The notes beneath the pieces are model-generated. The model was given only the letters and a program-made list of their open reading frames with translations. It made no database searches and was not told the DNA's origin. From Mesorhizobium sp. (GTDB lineage Bacteria > Pseudomonadota > Alphaproteobacteria > Rhizobiales > Rhizobiaceae), in NCBI GenBank assembly GCA_022833215.1, contig JAIPUZ010000005.1, forward strand, positions 1 to 64,000: a DNA stretch of 64,000 bases, given 5' to 3'. Both the position numbers and the translations under genes were made by a program. Below are positions 39,678 through 47,564 of the stretch, piece after piece. Within the stretch, counting starts at the first letter, position 1. Every line of letters starts with the position of its first letter.

Positions 39678-40336
39678 TGGGAAACGTCACTCAAGGAACA
39701 CCCGAATGGCATCAGGCCCGACTTGGCCGCGTCACCGCGTCACGTATTGTTGATGTTTGTGCCCGGACGAAAACCGGATGGGGAGCAAGCCGCAAGAACT
39801 ACATGGCCGAACTTATAGCCGAGCGTCTTTCGGGCACGCGCACGGAAGGATTCACCAATGCGGCGATGCAGTGGGGCACTGAGACTGAACCGGAAGCGCG
39901 GTCGGCCTATCAGTTCCACATCAATGCCCGTGTCGTCCAGGTCGGGTTTATCCCTCACCCGTCGATTGCCGATACCGGCGCGTCACCTGACGGGCTTGTA
40001 GGTGATGACGGTCTCGTGGAGATCAAGTGCCCGAACACCGCGACGCATATCGAGACGCTGCGTGGAGGCTCGCTGCCGGAGAAGTATTTTCTGCAAATGC
40101 AGTGGCAGATGGCATGCACTGGCAGGGACTGGTGCGACTTCGCCAGCTACGACCCGCGCCTGCCGGAAAGCATGCGACTGTTTGTAGATCGCGTGAAGCG
40201 CGACGATGCTGCCATCTCCGCAATTGAAAAGGACGTGTCCGAGTTCCTGACCGAGCTTCGTGAAATCGTCCGCGACCTCCGCAGCAAATACGAACCCGAA
40301 CTCCCGGAAGCCGCAAAGCTTCTCATGGCCGGATAG
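39677..40336 (+). CDS. YqaJ-type recombination exonuclease
   Basis: 219 residues. GTPEWHQARLGRVTASRI at the start, FTNAAMQWGTETEPEARSAY, SPDG (103-106) and VEIKC (114-118) are the motifs of the YqaJ/lambda-Exo-like PD-(D/E)xK nucleases. It would degrade one DNA strand to feed the ERF annealing protein. The ATG overlaps the ERF stop (TGATG). A strong GC hairpin (about 40353-40382) without a T-run lies between it and NinB. Confidence 0.9.
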   Translation: MGNVTQGTPEWHQARLGRVTASRIVDVCARTKTGWGASRKNYMAELIAERLSGTRTEGFTNAAMQWGTETEPEARSAYQFHINARVVQVGFIPHPSIADTGASPDGLVGDDGLVEIKCPNTATHIETLRGGSLPEKYFLQMQWQMACTGRDWCDFASYDPRLPESMRLFVDRVKRDDAAISAIEKDVSEFLTELREIVRDLRSKYEPELPEAAKLLMAG

Positions 40337-40400
40337 CGCCCCAAGCTCTCCCTCCCCGACAGGTCTCGCGTCCGGGGAGGGTTAGAAACGAGGAAAGAAC

Positions 40401-40841
40401 ATGGCAACCGAGCGCCAGCGTTACATTCTCATCAATGATTTCGTGCGGCGCAACGCCGTCACCGCGATCATGCGCGCCGAACCCGGCAGCGCCGTCACGG
40501 TAGGCCCGGCCTCGCGCAGTCTCGACCAGAACGCCAAATTCCATGCGATCTGCACCGATCTGGCAAAATCGCACATGGAATGGGCCGGTAAGCGCCGGAA
40601 CGCCGACGAATGGAAGGTGCTGCTGGTCTCCGGTCATACCAAGGCGACGGAAGGCGAGATCGAGTTTGTTCCCGGCCTTGAAGGTGAGTTCGTCAATGTC
40701 AGGGAAAGCACGGCGCGCATGTCCGTTCGCCGCGCTGCCAGTCTCATCACTTACGCCATCGCGTTCTGCGACATGCATGGCGTCCAGCTTACCGAAACGA
40801 TCAAGGGCGGGTTCCATGATCCCCGAGCGGAGGCAGCATGA
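40401..40841 (+). CDS. ninB: NinB recombination protein
   Basis: 146 residues. RSLDQNAKFHAICTDLAK is the NinB (PF05772) motif, with DEWKVLLVSGHTKATEGEI and VRRAASLITYAIAFCDMHGV following. In lambda, NinB (Orf) is a single-strand-binding recombination mediator that can replace RecFOR. It belongs to the ERF/YqaJ module. The stop overlaps the next gene by four bases. Confidence 0.85.
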   Translation: MATERQRYILINDFVRRNAVTAIMRAEPGSAVTVGPASRSLDQNAKFHAICTDLAKSHMEWAGKRRNADEWKVLLVSGHTKATEGEIEFVPGLEGEFVNVRESTARMSVRRAASLITYAIAFCDMHGVQLTETIKGGFHDPRAEAA

Positions 40842-41023
40842 CCCTCTCCACCGAAACCACTGTCAAATCCCATACCCGCGCCAAGCCCTTCGCCAAGGTC
40901 AAGGCTGCCAAGACCGCGCAGTTGCTTGCCGAGGTCGAGGCCAAGGTGGACCGGGATATTGCGAGGGCCTTCCGCACGTTTCCGATGAACATCGCTCGCG
41001 CCCTCAAGGCTGGGAGGCTGTGA
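40838..41023 (+). CDS. Small basic early protein, 61 aa
   Basis: 61 residues: KSHTRAKPFAKVKAAKTAQL, LAEVEAKVDRDIARAFRTFP. Basic and helical. It overlaps NinB by four bases and the HNH gene by one. Function unknown; possibly a nucleic-acid-binding partner of its neighbours. Confidence 0.6.
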   Translation: MTLSTETTVKSHTRAKPFAKVKAAKTAQLLAEVEAKVDRDIARAFRTFPMNIARALKAGRL

Positions 41024-41421
41024 TGGCGCGCAAGGTAGCCGAATGGGTCGGTAAAACCCCAGATAGCAAAGTTCCAGACCGCGTTCGTCTCCGCATTTTC
41101 AAGGCGTATGAAGGCCGCTGTTATCTCTCCGGCCGCCCTATTCGCCCCGGCGAGGCATGGGAGCTTGAACACAAGGTCGCCCTGATCCTCGGCGGCGAAC
41201 ACCGCGAAAGCAACCTGGCTCCCGCCCTGTCCGAATTTCACAAGCCCAAAACAGCGGCTGAAATGAAGATCAAGGCGAAGACCGACGCCATCGCCAAGAA
41301 GCATCTGGGCATCAAGCGCCCGAAGCAGCGCATCCCTTCACCGCCCAAATCCCCAAAGCCCGTGCAGAAGCCAGCCCTTCCGCCGCGCCAGATGTTCAAA
41401 GAGGTACGCCATGCAGATTGA
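41023..41421 (+). CDS. HNH endonuclease-like protein
   Basis: 132 residues. RLRIFKAYEGRCYLSGRPI, then WELEHKVALILGGEHRESNL and FHKPKTAAE give an HNH pattern with the E-H, N and H residues; the usual CxxC is only CYLSG. The tail is basic and proline-rich (KRPKQRIPSPPKSPKPVQKP). It may nick DNA in recombination or packaging. The ATG overlaps the previous stop by one base. Confidence 0.75.
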   Translation: MARKVAEWVGKTPDSKVPDRVRLRIFKAYEGRCYLSGRPIRPGEAWELEHKVALILGGEHRESNLAPALSEFHKPKTAAEMKIKAKTDAIAKKHLGIKRPKQRIPSPPKSPKPVQKPALPPRQMFKEVRHAD

Positions 41422-42073
41422 CGAAAAGGCGTTGGAAGCGGCTATCGTCGCCGTTGAATCCATGGGCTGCGTGCATTTTGGTGCGGAAATAGAGGCTGCC
41501 ATCCGCGCCTACCTCGAGTCCGCAACGCCGCCTGATGAACTATCCGGGAATCCCGGAGAGTTGATCGACAAGATGGCCGATGCCATCCGAGGCGACACCG
41601 TATTAGACGATACGCCATGGGAAATGCTGTCAGAAGATCGGAAGATCGGATGGCGTGGCGATGCCGAACGCGCGCTGGCAGTGGTCAAGGAATACTTGAC
41701 ATCTCAAGCCGCCACCGCGCTCCGTCTCTCTGCAGGTGGTTCCGCCCGCCTCGAAGCCTTGGAAGCCGCGCTTGAAGAGGCCCGTGACAGCGCGCGCGAT
41801 TGGCACAGACAATGCGAAACGGTCGCGACGATACTCGACCTTCCTGAACCGGAAGGCGCAGGTCGGCATGCAGAAATGGTCAGGACGAAATTCGAAGCCT
41901 TGGAAGCCGAGAATGCGCGACTGCGGGAGATTGTAGGCGCGGTGGAGCAACACGATAACTCGAATTTCTATGGGCCGGACGCCGACAAGAACCGTCGCGC
42001 GTCTTGGCGCGGCGTCATGCGCAAAATCAAAACTTCCCGCCGCGCCCGTGAAGGAGGCAACGCAGATGTCTGA
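41411..42073 (+). CDS. Phage protein of unknown function, 220 aa
   Basis: 220 residues. N-terminal helical region (EKALEAAIVAVESMGCVHFG; LIDKMADAIRGDTVLDDTP), then a coiled coil (ARLEALEAALEEARDSARDW; KFEALEAENARLREIVGAVE) and a basic end. No family recognised. It overlaps the HNH gene by 11 bases and the next gene by 8. Confidence 0.6.
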   Translation: MQIDEKALEAAIVAVESMGCVHFGAEIEAAIRAYLESATPPDELSGNPGELIDKMADAIRGDTVLDDTPWEMLSEDRKIGWRGDAERALAVVKEYLTSQAATALRLSAGGSARLEALEAALEEARDSARDWHRQCETVATILDLPEPEGAGRHAEMVRTKFEALEAENARLREIVGAVEQHDNSNFYGPDADKNRRASWRGVMRKIKTSRRAREGGNADV

Positions 42074-42617
42074 AGCACCGGAAAAACTCTGGATGACTGC
42101 CGAAGAACAAGGGTGGCCGGGAAGCTTCCGCTCATTTCGTTTGAGCGACTTGGAGCATCCTGAGGAATATCCTGCCTACGTCCGCGCCGATCTGTATGAG
42201 CAGGCCGTAAAGCGAGCCGAAGCCGCCCAGCGCCTTGCCGGGGCGCGGGTGGTGACGCTGGAGTGGCGTGGCACAGAAGGCGTTTGGGCGAAGGCCGATG
42301 CTCTTTTCGGGGCGACATACCGCATCCCGGCATCGTCAATCAGCACGGTCGAGGTGTGTGCACAGACCCGCAGACAGGCGAGCGTCAATTCTGGATTTCC
42401 GCGGCCTGTGACCTGCACAGCGATTGGGAGATGGCCAATGCGCAGTGACCTTATCGCCAAGCTCGCGGAGCGCCTGCACGATCAAGGCTTGACGATCTAC
42501 GGCGAAGGCAAAACGAAAGTTGGCGCGGCGGCAATTGTTGATGCTGCTGTTGCCACTACTCTTGTCCTTGTCGCGAAAGAAATACGCGCCGCTCTCACGG
42601 AGGGGAAGGATGAGTAA
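42066..42617 (+). CDS. Phage protein of unknown function, 183 aa, possible frameshift
   Basis: 183 residues starting MSEAPEKLWMTAEEQGWPGS, with GGAGG 9 bases upstream. Up to about residue 90 (LEWRGTEGVWAKADALFGAT) it resembles a common rhizobial phage protein. After that the frame looks odd (SVNSGFPRPVTCTAIGRWP), while another frame reads TDPQTGERQFWIS and stops at 42448. The last 59 residues, MRSDLIAKLAERLHDQGL onward from 42438, look like an independent small protein. Either one odd gene, or a frameshifted gene followed by a short one. Confidence 0.5.
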   Translation: MSEAPEKLWMTAEEQGWPGSFRSFRLSDLEHPEEYPAYVRADLYEQAVKRAEAAQRLAGARVVTLEWRGTEGVWAKADALFGATYRIPASSISTVEVCAQTRRQASVNSGFPRPVTCTAIGRWPMRSDLIAKLAERLHDQGLTIYGEGKTKVGAAAIVDAAVATTLVLVAKEIRAALTEGKDE

Positions 42618-42792
42618 AGCGCTTGCCCTAACCCAACGGCAGGTGAAGGCTTTGTGCGAAGGCGCGAGGCAGGCCGGCTATGCACCAGTCGTGCAGATTG
42701 GCAACGTGCTTGTGCGGCTTATCCCCGAAGAACACGCTATCCCTCCACAGCCGGAAGGGAGCATTGACGACAAGGGAGAGGGTTACTTCTGA
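42610..42792 (+). CDS. Small protein before the integrase, possible excisionase, 60 aa
   Basis: 60 residues: LALTQRQVKALCEGARQAGY, then APVVQIGNVLVRLIPEEHAI. Short proteins with this TxRQxKAL...G..VRLIP pattern commonly sit directly before rhizobial prophage integrases. GGAAGG precedes the ATG at 42610, and the stop overlaps the integrase ATG by one base. An excisionase or directionality role is suggested by location only. Confidence 0.58.
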   Translation: MSKALALTQRQVKALCEGARQAGYAPVVQIGNVLVRLIPEEHAIPPQPEGSIDDKGEGYF

Positions 42793-43862
42793 TGAAGGGC
42801 ATGCCCCGCCCTCGGAAGCCATATGTCCAGAAAGAAACAACCAGACACGGAAAGGTCGTCTGGTATTTTCGGCGCGCCAAGGAAAAACGAATCCGCCTCC
42901 CGGGCGTTTTTGGCTCAAAGGAGTTTAACGCGGCATACGATGCAGCCTTCGCCGGGCAGCCTGTAGAGGCTTCCCCGAGGCCGCACCAATCGACCATGCG
43001 ATGGCTTGTTGACCGCTATTATGAAAGCGGACGGTTCTCTCAATTGCGGCCGAACACGCAGCGGAACCACCGCCTTATGCTGGAAAACATCTGCAAGACG
43101 GGTGGGAAGCGGAAGTTCGCGGCCACCACGCCAGATGACATTCGCGCGGGGATGGTACGGCGTGAGGGAACCCCGCACATGGCGTTTGCCTACGTCAGCG
43201 TCATGCGAACCGTGTTTGAATTCGCGAAGGACAGCGGATGGATCAAGAGCAATCCGGTTCTCGACAGCATCAAGGCGCGACCGGATAAATCTGATGGCTA
43301 TCACACATGGACAGTCGAGGAAGTTGAAAGGTATCAGGCCCGGCATCCTGTTGGCACTCAGGCCCGACTGGCGCTGGACATATTCCTGTACACCGGACTT
43401 CGCCGCTCTGACGCAATTAGGCTCGGCAAGCAGCACATCAGAGGCAACAAGATCAGCATCCGAGCCGGGAAAAACGGCGCGGAAATCACGATCCCTCTTT
43501 TGCCCCCGCTCGCGAAATCCATTGAGGCGACCAAGACTGGCGACCTTGTATTCCTCCTGAACACCCATGGCCGTCCATGGGCCAGCAACAGTTTCGGATA
43601 TTGGTTCGCGGACAGGTGTGAGGAAGCCGGTGTGCCGGGGCGTGCGCATGGGCTTCGGAAGGCAGGGGCGACCATCGCCGCCAACAATGGCGCAACAGCT
43701 TTTGAGCTAACCGCGATGTTCGGATGGTCGTCCGTGAAGATGGCAGAGGTCTACACTCGAAAGGCCGACAAAGTGCGCCTTGCGGAACGAGCCGCGAACA
43801 GGCTATTCCCGCACCCAACCGACCGGTGCGGGTATGACGACGAAAAGTACGAACAAAAATAA
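42792..43862 (+). CDS. int: Tyrosine-type integrase
   Basis: 356 residues. An N-terminal arm-binding region (VVWYFRRAKEKRIRL), a core-binding SAM-like domain (~65-150) and a catalytic domain with R204 (TGLRRSD), H286-x-x-R289 (HGLRKAG), W312 in place of the second histidine (FGWSS) and Y321 (VYTRKAD). All catalytic residues are present. The gene ends 18 bases before attR. It would integrate and, with a directionality factor, excise the prophage. Confidence 0.95.
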   Translation: MKGMPRPRKPYVQKETTRHGKVVWYFRRAKEKRIRLPGVFGSKEFNAAYDAAFAGQPVEASPRPHQSTMRWLVDRYYESGRFSQLRPNTQRNHRLMLENICKTGGKRKFAATTPDDIRAGMVRREGTPHMAFAYVSVMRTVFEFAKDSGWIKSNPVLDSIKARPDKSDGYHTWTVEEVERYQARHPVGTQARLALDIFLYTGLRRSDAIRLGKQHIRGNKISIRAGKNGAEITIPLLPPLAKSIEATKTGDLVFLLNTHGRPWASNSFGYWFADRCEEAGVPGRAHGLRKAGATIAANNGATAFELTAMFGWSSVKMAEVYTRKADKVRLAERAANRLFPHPTDRCGYDDEKYEQK

Positions 43863-43880
43863 CAACTTAGAGTTCTGCAA

Positions 43881-43903
43881 TTAACTCTGATGGGCGGTTA
43901 ACG
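43881..43903. other. attR, right prophage attachment site
   Basis: TTAACTCTGATGGG followed by CGGTTAACG is the partner of 2801-2823 (19 of 23 identical, core TGATGGG 43888-43894 exact). Joining the outer arms of the two sites gives an empty host site with a perfect TTAACC/GGTTAA inverted repeat around the core. It lies between the integrase and the arsC-like gene. Confidence 0.65.
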
Positions 43904-43992
43904 GGAGAGGATTTCCCGTCGCAAATCCGGCCTGACAAGTGCGGGCGAATCGGCTTCAGTCCGCGCAATCATTTCAGTGTGAGGGCAGTCAA

Positions 43993-44346
43993 TTGACGAT
44001 CACCATGTACGGCATCCCCAATTGCGACACGATCAGGAAGGCACGAAACTGGCTGGAAGGCCACGGCATTGCCTATGCCTTCCACGATTTCCGCGCCGAC
44101 GGTCTGGACAGGGGCACGCTGGAAGGCTGGATCTGCAAGGTCGGCTGGCCGGTGCTGCTCAACAAGGCCAGCACGACGTTTCGAAGCCTTTCCGAGGCCG
44201 AAAAACAGGATCTTGGCGACGACAAGGTCAAAGAGCTGTTGCTTGCCCACCCGACGATGATCAAGCGCCCGGTGCTGGACATGGGCGGCAAAGTTCTGGT
44301 CGGCTTCAAGCCCGATATTTACGCAGCGGAGGTCGCAAAGGCGTAG
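43993..44346 (+). CDS. ArsC/Spx-family thioredoxin-fold protein
   Basis: 117 residues. TITMYGIPNCDTIRKARNWL has the N-terminal strand and single CxxxxK-type cysteine of the ArsC/Spx/YffB family; TMIKRPVLDMGGKVLVGF is the conserved C-terminal part. Sequence is closer to YffB-like proteins than to true arsenate reductases. Start: TTG at 43993 with GAGGG 7 bases upstream gives the family length; ATG at 44005 is the alternative. Its upstream region was split by the prophage. Confidence 0.82.
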   Translation: MTITMYGIPNCDTIRKARNWLEGHGIAYAFHDFRADGLDRGTLEGWICKVGWPVLLNKASTTFRSLSEAEKQDLGDDKVKELLLAHPTMIKRPVLDMGGKVLVGFKPDIYAAEVAKA

Positions 44347-44415
44347 GTAGGTAGCGCCCGGCAGCATTTGCCGTCGAGGTTCCGGCATGCATTCCGGAAC
44401 CTCGGAGGGGAAATA

Positions 44416-44766
44416 TCAGGCCTCCCTGAGATAGGCCGCCAGTGCGACGGCATTGTTGTGCTCTTCGTCATGGGCGGCAAACAGCAGCGTAACCTTGCCT
44501 TTGGCCGTCAAGGCACGCAACGCGGCCAGCGCTTTCCCCCTGCCTTCCAGTTCTGCCCGGTAGCGCTTCTGGAACTCATCCCAGAGCGCGGGATCATGGC
44601 CGAACCAGTGGCGCAGTTCGTCGCTGGGCGCGATATCCTTCAGCCACAGGTCGAGATGCGCCTTCTCCTTGCTCAGACCCCGCGGCCACAGCCGGTCGAC
44701 CAGAACGCGCTGTCCGTCGCTGTCCGCAACGGGCTCGTAGACGCGCTTGACGGCCAGCGCAGCCAT
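44416..44766 (-). CDS. DUF488 family protein
   Basis: 116 residues. VYEPVADSDGQRVLVDRLWP, RGLSKEKAHLDLWLKDIAPS, LRHWFGHDPALWDEFQKRY and VTLLFAAHDEEHNNAVAL define the short DUF488 (YeaO-like) proteins, whose biochemical role is unknown. It follows the aminopeptidase gene by 3 bases on the same strand and is probably cotranscribed. Confidence 0.88.
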   Translation of the reverse strand: MAALAVKRVYEPVADSDGQRVLVDRLWPRGLSKEKAHLDLWLKDIAPSDELRHWFGHDPALWDEFQKRYRAELEGRGKALAALRALTAKGKVTLLFAAHDEEHNNAVALAAYLREA

Positions 44767-44769
44767 GGC

Positions 44770-46044
44770 TCAGGCCCACTCGCCGGCGCGCATCACCGGC
44801 ACAGTGCTGCCATCCTCGCGGATGCCGTCGATGTCGACCTTGTCGGAACCGATCATCCAGTCGATGTGGATGAGGCTCTTGTTGCCGCCGCGCGACGCTA
44901 TTTCCTCAGGAGTGAGCTTGTCGCCGCCGACGAAGCACTTCGAGTAGCACTGGCCGAGCGCGATGTGGCAGGAAGCGTTCTCGTCGAACAGCGTATTGTA
45001 GAAGAGAATGCCGCTCTTCGAGATCGGCGAGGAATGCGGCACCAGCGCCACCTCGCCCAGCCGGCGCGCGCCTTCGTCCGTATCGAGCACCTTGTCGAGA
45101 ACATCCGCGCCCTTCGAGGCTGTCGCCCCGACAATGCGCCCATCCTCGAAGCGCACCGAAATCTCGTCGATCAGCGTGCCCTGATAGGAAAGGGGCTTGG
45201 TCGAGGAGACGTGACCGGAAACGCGCAGGCGGTGCGGCGTGGTGAACACTTCCTCGGTCGGGATATTGGGATTGCAGGTTATGCCGTTCTTCGCGGTGGA
45301 GGCCCCGCCCATCCATTCATGCCCATCGGCAAGGCCAAGCGTCAGATCGGTGCCCGGCCCCTTGAAATGGAGTGAGTGGAAGCGGTGGCCGTTCAGCCAT
45401 TCGGTGCGCTTTGCAAGGGCTGCATTGTGCTCACGCCATGCGCCCACCGGATCGTCATTGTCCACACGGCTGGCCGCGAAGATGGCGTCGGCAAGCTTCC
45501 TGACAGCGACCTCGTCGGTTTCACCCGGAAAGACCTGCCGTGCCCATTCCACTTCCGGATAGGCAAGGATGGTCCAGTTGATGTCGAAGCCGGTGATCTT
45601 CTCGAGAGCGGGCTGGTAGGCGGTGGAATTGGCCTTGTTGGCACGCGCCACTTTCGCCGGGTCCTGCCCCGACAGCAGGGACGGGTTGTCGCCGCGCACG
45701 GCAAGGCGCGCCGCATTCTGCGAATAGGCCCTGGCCATGCCCTCATGCAGCCAGCCGGCGGCACGGTCGAAGCTGGCGTCCGCGCCGTAGCGGAAACGGG
45801 CGAGCGTGATCTCGTCATCGGAAAAGATCGGCGTCACCAGACCCGCGCCGGCCTTGTAGGCCTGCTCCACGATCCTGCGCGTCAGCGGCAGGGCGGCGAT
45901 GGACGAGGTCAGCACCAGATCCTGCCCCGGCTGAAGCTGGAGGCCAACCCTGATCGCAACCTCGGCCAGCCGGTCGAGCTTCACCGGGTCGATGACGCCG
46001 GAAAAATCGCCGGCGGATGCAATCGAGGGAGCGTGTGCTGTCAT
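44770..46044 (-). CDS. M29 family aminopeptidase
   Basis: 424 residues, the usual M29 length. Typical segments: AEVAIRVGLQLQPGQDLVLT, EVEWARQVFPGE, LTLGLADGHEWMGGAST, NIPTEEVFTTPHRLRVSGHV, and near the end HIALGQCYSKCFVGG and SLIHIDWMIGSDKVDIDG with the metal-binding glutamates, histidines and aspartate. A cytosolic two-metal aminopeptidase. No anomaly. Confidence 0.93.
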   Translation of the reverse strand: MTAHAPSIASAGDFSGVIDPVKLDRLAEVAIRVGLQLQPGQDLVLTSSIAALPLTRRIVEQAYKAGAGLVTPIFSDDEITLARFRYGADASFDRAAGWLHEGMARAYSQNAARLAVRGDNPSLLSGQDPAKVARANKANSTAYQPALEKITGFDINWTILAYPEVEWARQVFPGETDEVAVRKLADAIFAASRVDNDDPVGAWREHNAALAKRTEWLNGHRFHSLHFKGPGTDLTLGLADGHEWMGGASTAKNGITCNPNIPTEEVFTTPHRLRVSGHVSSTKPLSYQGTLIDEISVRFEDGRIVGATASKGADVLDKVLDTDEGARRLGEVALVPHSSPISKSGILFYNTLFDENASCHIALGQCYSKCFVGGDKLTPEEIASRGGNKSLIHIDWMIGSDKVDIDGIREDGSTVPVMRAGEWA

Positions 46045-46065
46045 TTCCTTGAGACCCTAAAGACT

Positions 46066-46168
46066 AGTGCATGTCGCCCGAAAGCGGGAACCGGTTTCGG
46101 CATAACGACATGCGCAACAAAAAGTACTTAAAGCGTAAGGAGCGAATCTGGAAGATCGCGCTGTGCTT
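46066..46168. repeat. Rhizobial interspersed palindromic repeat, copy 1
   Basis: The sequence with CCCGAAAGCGGGAACCGGTTTCGG and the following AAAGCG...GCGAATCTG is a known type of short intergenic repeat in Hyphomicrobiales. A second, diverged copy is at 60702-60803. The rest of 46045-46290 shows no gene. Confidence 0.7.
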
Positions 46169-46290
46169 CAAGCGTGCCAAAGCTTCTAGATAGACCCGCC
46201 GGGGATGCCTTTCCAGCTTTATGCGCAAAAGCCTCGCCACTGCTGCTCTGGCCCAACGAAAGCCGGATTGTATCGACAGCACGCATACAT

Positions 46291-47478
46291 ATGGTGCGAA
46301 CCATGAACGTCATATCCGATCCGCCTTTGCGTCTGGCTCCCCTGCGCTTTGCCTTTGCCGGCATGATCGCCCTTGCCGTTGCCATGGGCATCGGGCGTTT
46401 CGTCTACACGCCGATCCTGCCCGGCATGATGGAAGGGCTCGGCATGTCGGCCTCGGATGCGGGGCTGATCGCTTCGGCAAACTATCTGGGTTACCTCGTC
46501 GGCGCGCTGGTGGGAGCCGGCGGCTGGGCGCACGGACGCGAGCGGCAGGTTGCGCTGGCCAGCCTTGCCGCCAGCGCAGCGCTGGCGGTCGCAATGGGGC
46601 TTTTCACAGGGCTCATTCCCTTCCTTGTCATCCGCTTCCTCGCGGGTGTGGCCAGCGCCATGACGATGGTGTTCATGACCAGCATCGTCTTCAGCCATCT
46701 CGCGCTCGCACGCCGCAGCGATCTGCAGGCCCTGCATTTCGGCGGCACCGGCCTCGGCATTGCGGTCTCGTCCCTGCTGATGATGGTTCTGGCCACCGTG
46801 CACGCACACTGGACCGCCGGCTGGTACTGGTCCGGGGTGCTTTCCCTTGCCGGGCTATGTCTCGTCGCGGTTCTTGCCGACGAAGGACCTGTCAACGGCG
46901 CCAACTCGGGCCGGGAACCGCGCCTGCCGCGCGATCCGGGGCTCTACAAGATCATCTTCTCCTATGGGCTCTTCGGCTTCGGCTACGTGATCACCGCAAC
47001 CTTTCTTGTCGCCATCGTGCGCCAGAGCGGGGAGACGCGGGTGTTCGAAGCGCTGGTATGGCTGGCGACGGGCGCGGCGGCGGTGCCGTCCCTGTTCCTG
47101 TGGCAGAAGCTGGCCGACCGCAGCAGCATCTACACCGCCTATGCATTGTCCTGCCTCGTCGAAGCTGTCGGCGTCGCCGCAAGCGTCATGATTTCCGGGC
47201 GGCCGGGGCCGATCATCGGCGGCGTGCTGCTCGGCGCCACATTCATGGTCCAGACGGCCCTCGGCATACAAGCGGGCCGCCAGCTTGCGCCGCTGGCCAC
47301 GCGCCGCGTCTTCGCCATCATGACCGCATCGTTCGGGCTTGGCCAGATTGTCGGGCCGCTCGTCGCCGGCATCCTCGTGGAATGGTCCGGAAATTATGTC
47401 TCCGCTTCGCTGCTGGCCGCCGGCGTGCTGGTCCTGGCGGCCGCGACGGCCTGGTGGGCTGCGCCAAAATCGCCATGA
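46291..47478 (+). CDS. MFS transporter, YbfB/YjiJ family
   Basis: About 395 residues with 12 predicted membrane helices. LRFAFAGMIALAVAMGIGRF followed by VYTPILPGMMEGLGMSASDA is the family signature, and HFGGTGLGIAVSSLL and GVLLGATFMVQTALGIQAGR are further matches. Substrate unknown. Start uncertain: ATG at 46291 or 46303; no strong ribosome site for either. Confidence 0.87.
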   Translation: MVRTMNVISDPPLRLAPLRFAFAGMIALAVAMGIGRFVYTPILPGMMEGLGMSASDAGLIASANYLGYLVGALVGAGGWAHGRERQVALASLAASAALAVAMGLFTGLIPFLVIRFLAGVASAMTMVFMTSIVFSHLALARRSDLQALHFGGTGLGIAVSSLLMMVLATVHAHWTAGWYWSGVLSLAGLCLVAVLADEGPVNGANSGREPRLPRDPGLYKIIFSYGLFGFGYVITATFLVAIVRQSGETRVFEALVWLATGAAAVPSLFLWQKLADRSSIYTAYALSCLVEAVGVAASVMISGRPGPIIGGVLLGATFMVQTALGIQAGRQLAPLATRRVFAIMTASFGLGQIVGPLVAGILVEWSGNYVSASLLAAGVLVLAAATAWWAAPKSP

Positions 47479-47564
47479 TTTTGATCTTGCTCGTGCAAGA
47501 CGAAATGTGACCTTATGGCCGCCACCTGGCCATAGCGCCGTTGCGCGCCAATAAGGAACCGCCC

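Larger units (their letters stand above)
2808..43894. mobile_element. Complete temperate short-tailed (P22-like virion module) prophage, ~41.1 kb
   Basis: The limits are the shared 7-bp cores of attL and attR. All expected modules are present and open: integrase, Cro/CI-like regulators with operators, recombination genes (ERF, YqaJ, NinB), early genes, TerS/TerL, portal, scaffold, coat, head completion, ejection proteins, fibres and lysis. The portal, gp4-like and gp10-like proteins and the absence of a tape-measure gene indicate a podovirus morphology. Flanking host genes are atpI/cell wall hydrolase on the left and an arsC-like gene on the right. No obvious inactivating mutation is seen, so it may be inducible. 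Confidence 0.93.

Noticed and set aside
43862-43992. A tRNA gene as integration target
   Set aside because: No cloverleaf could be drawn on either strand at either junction; the site is an intergenic dyad.
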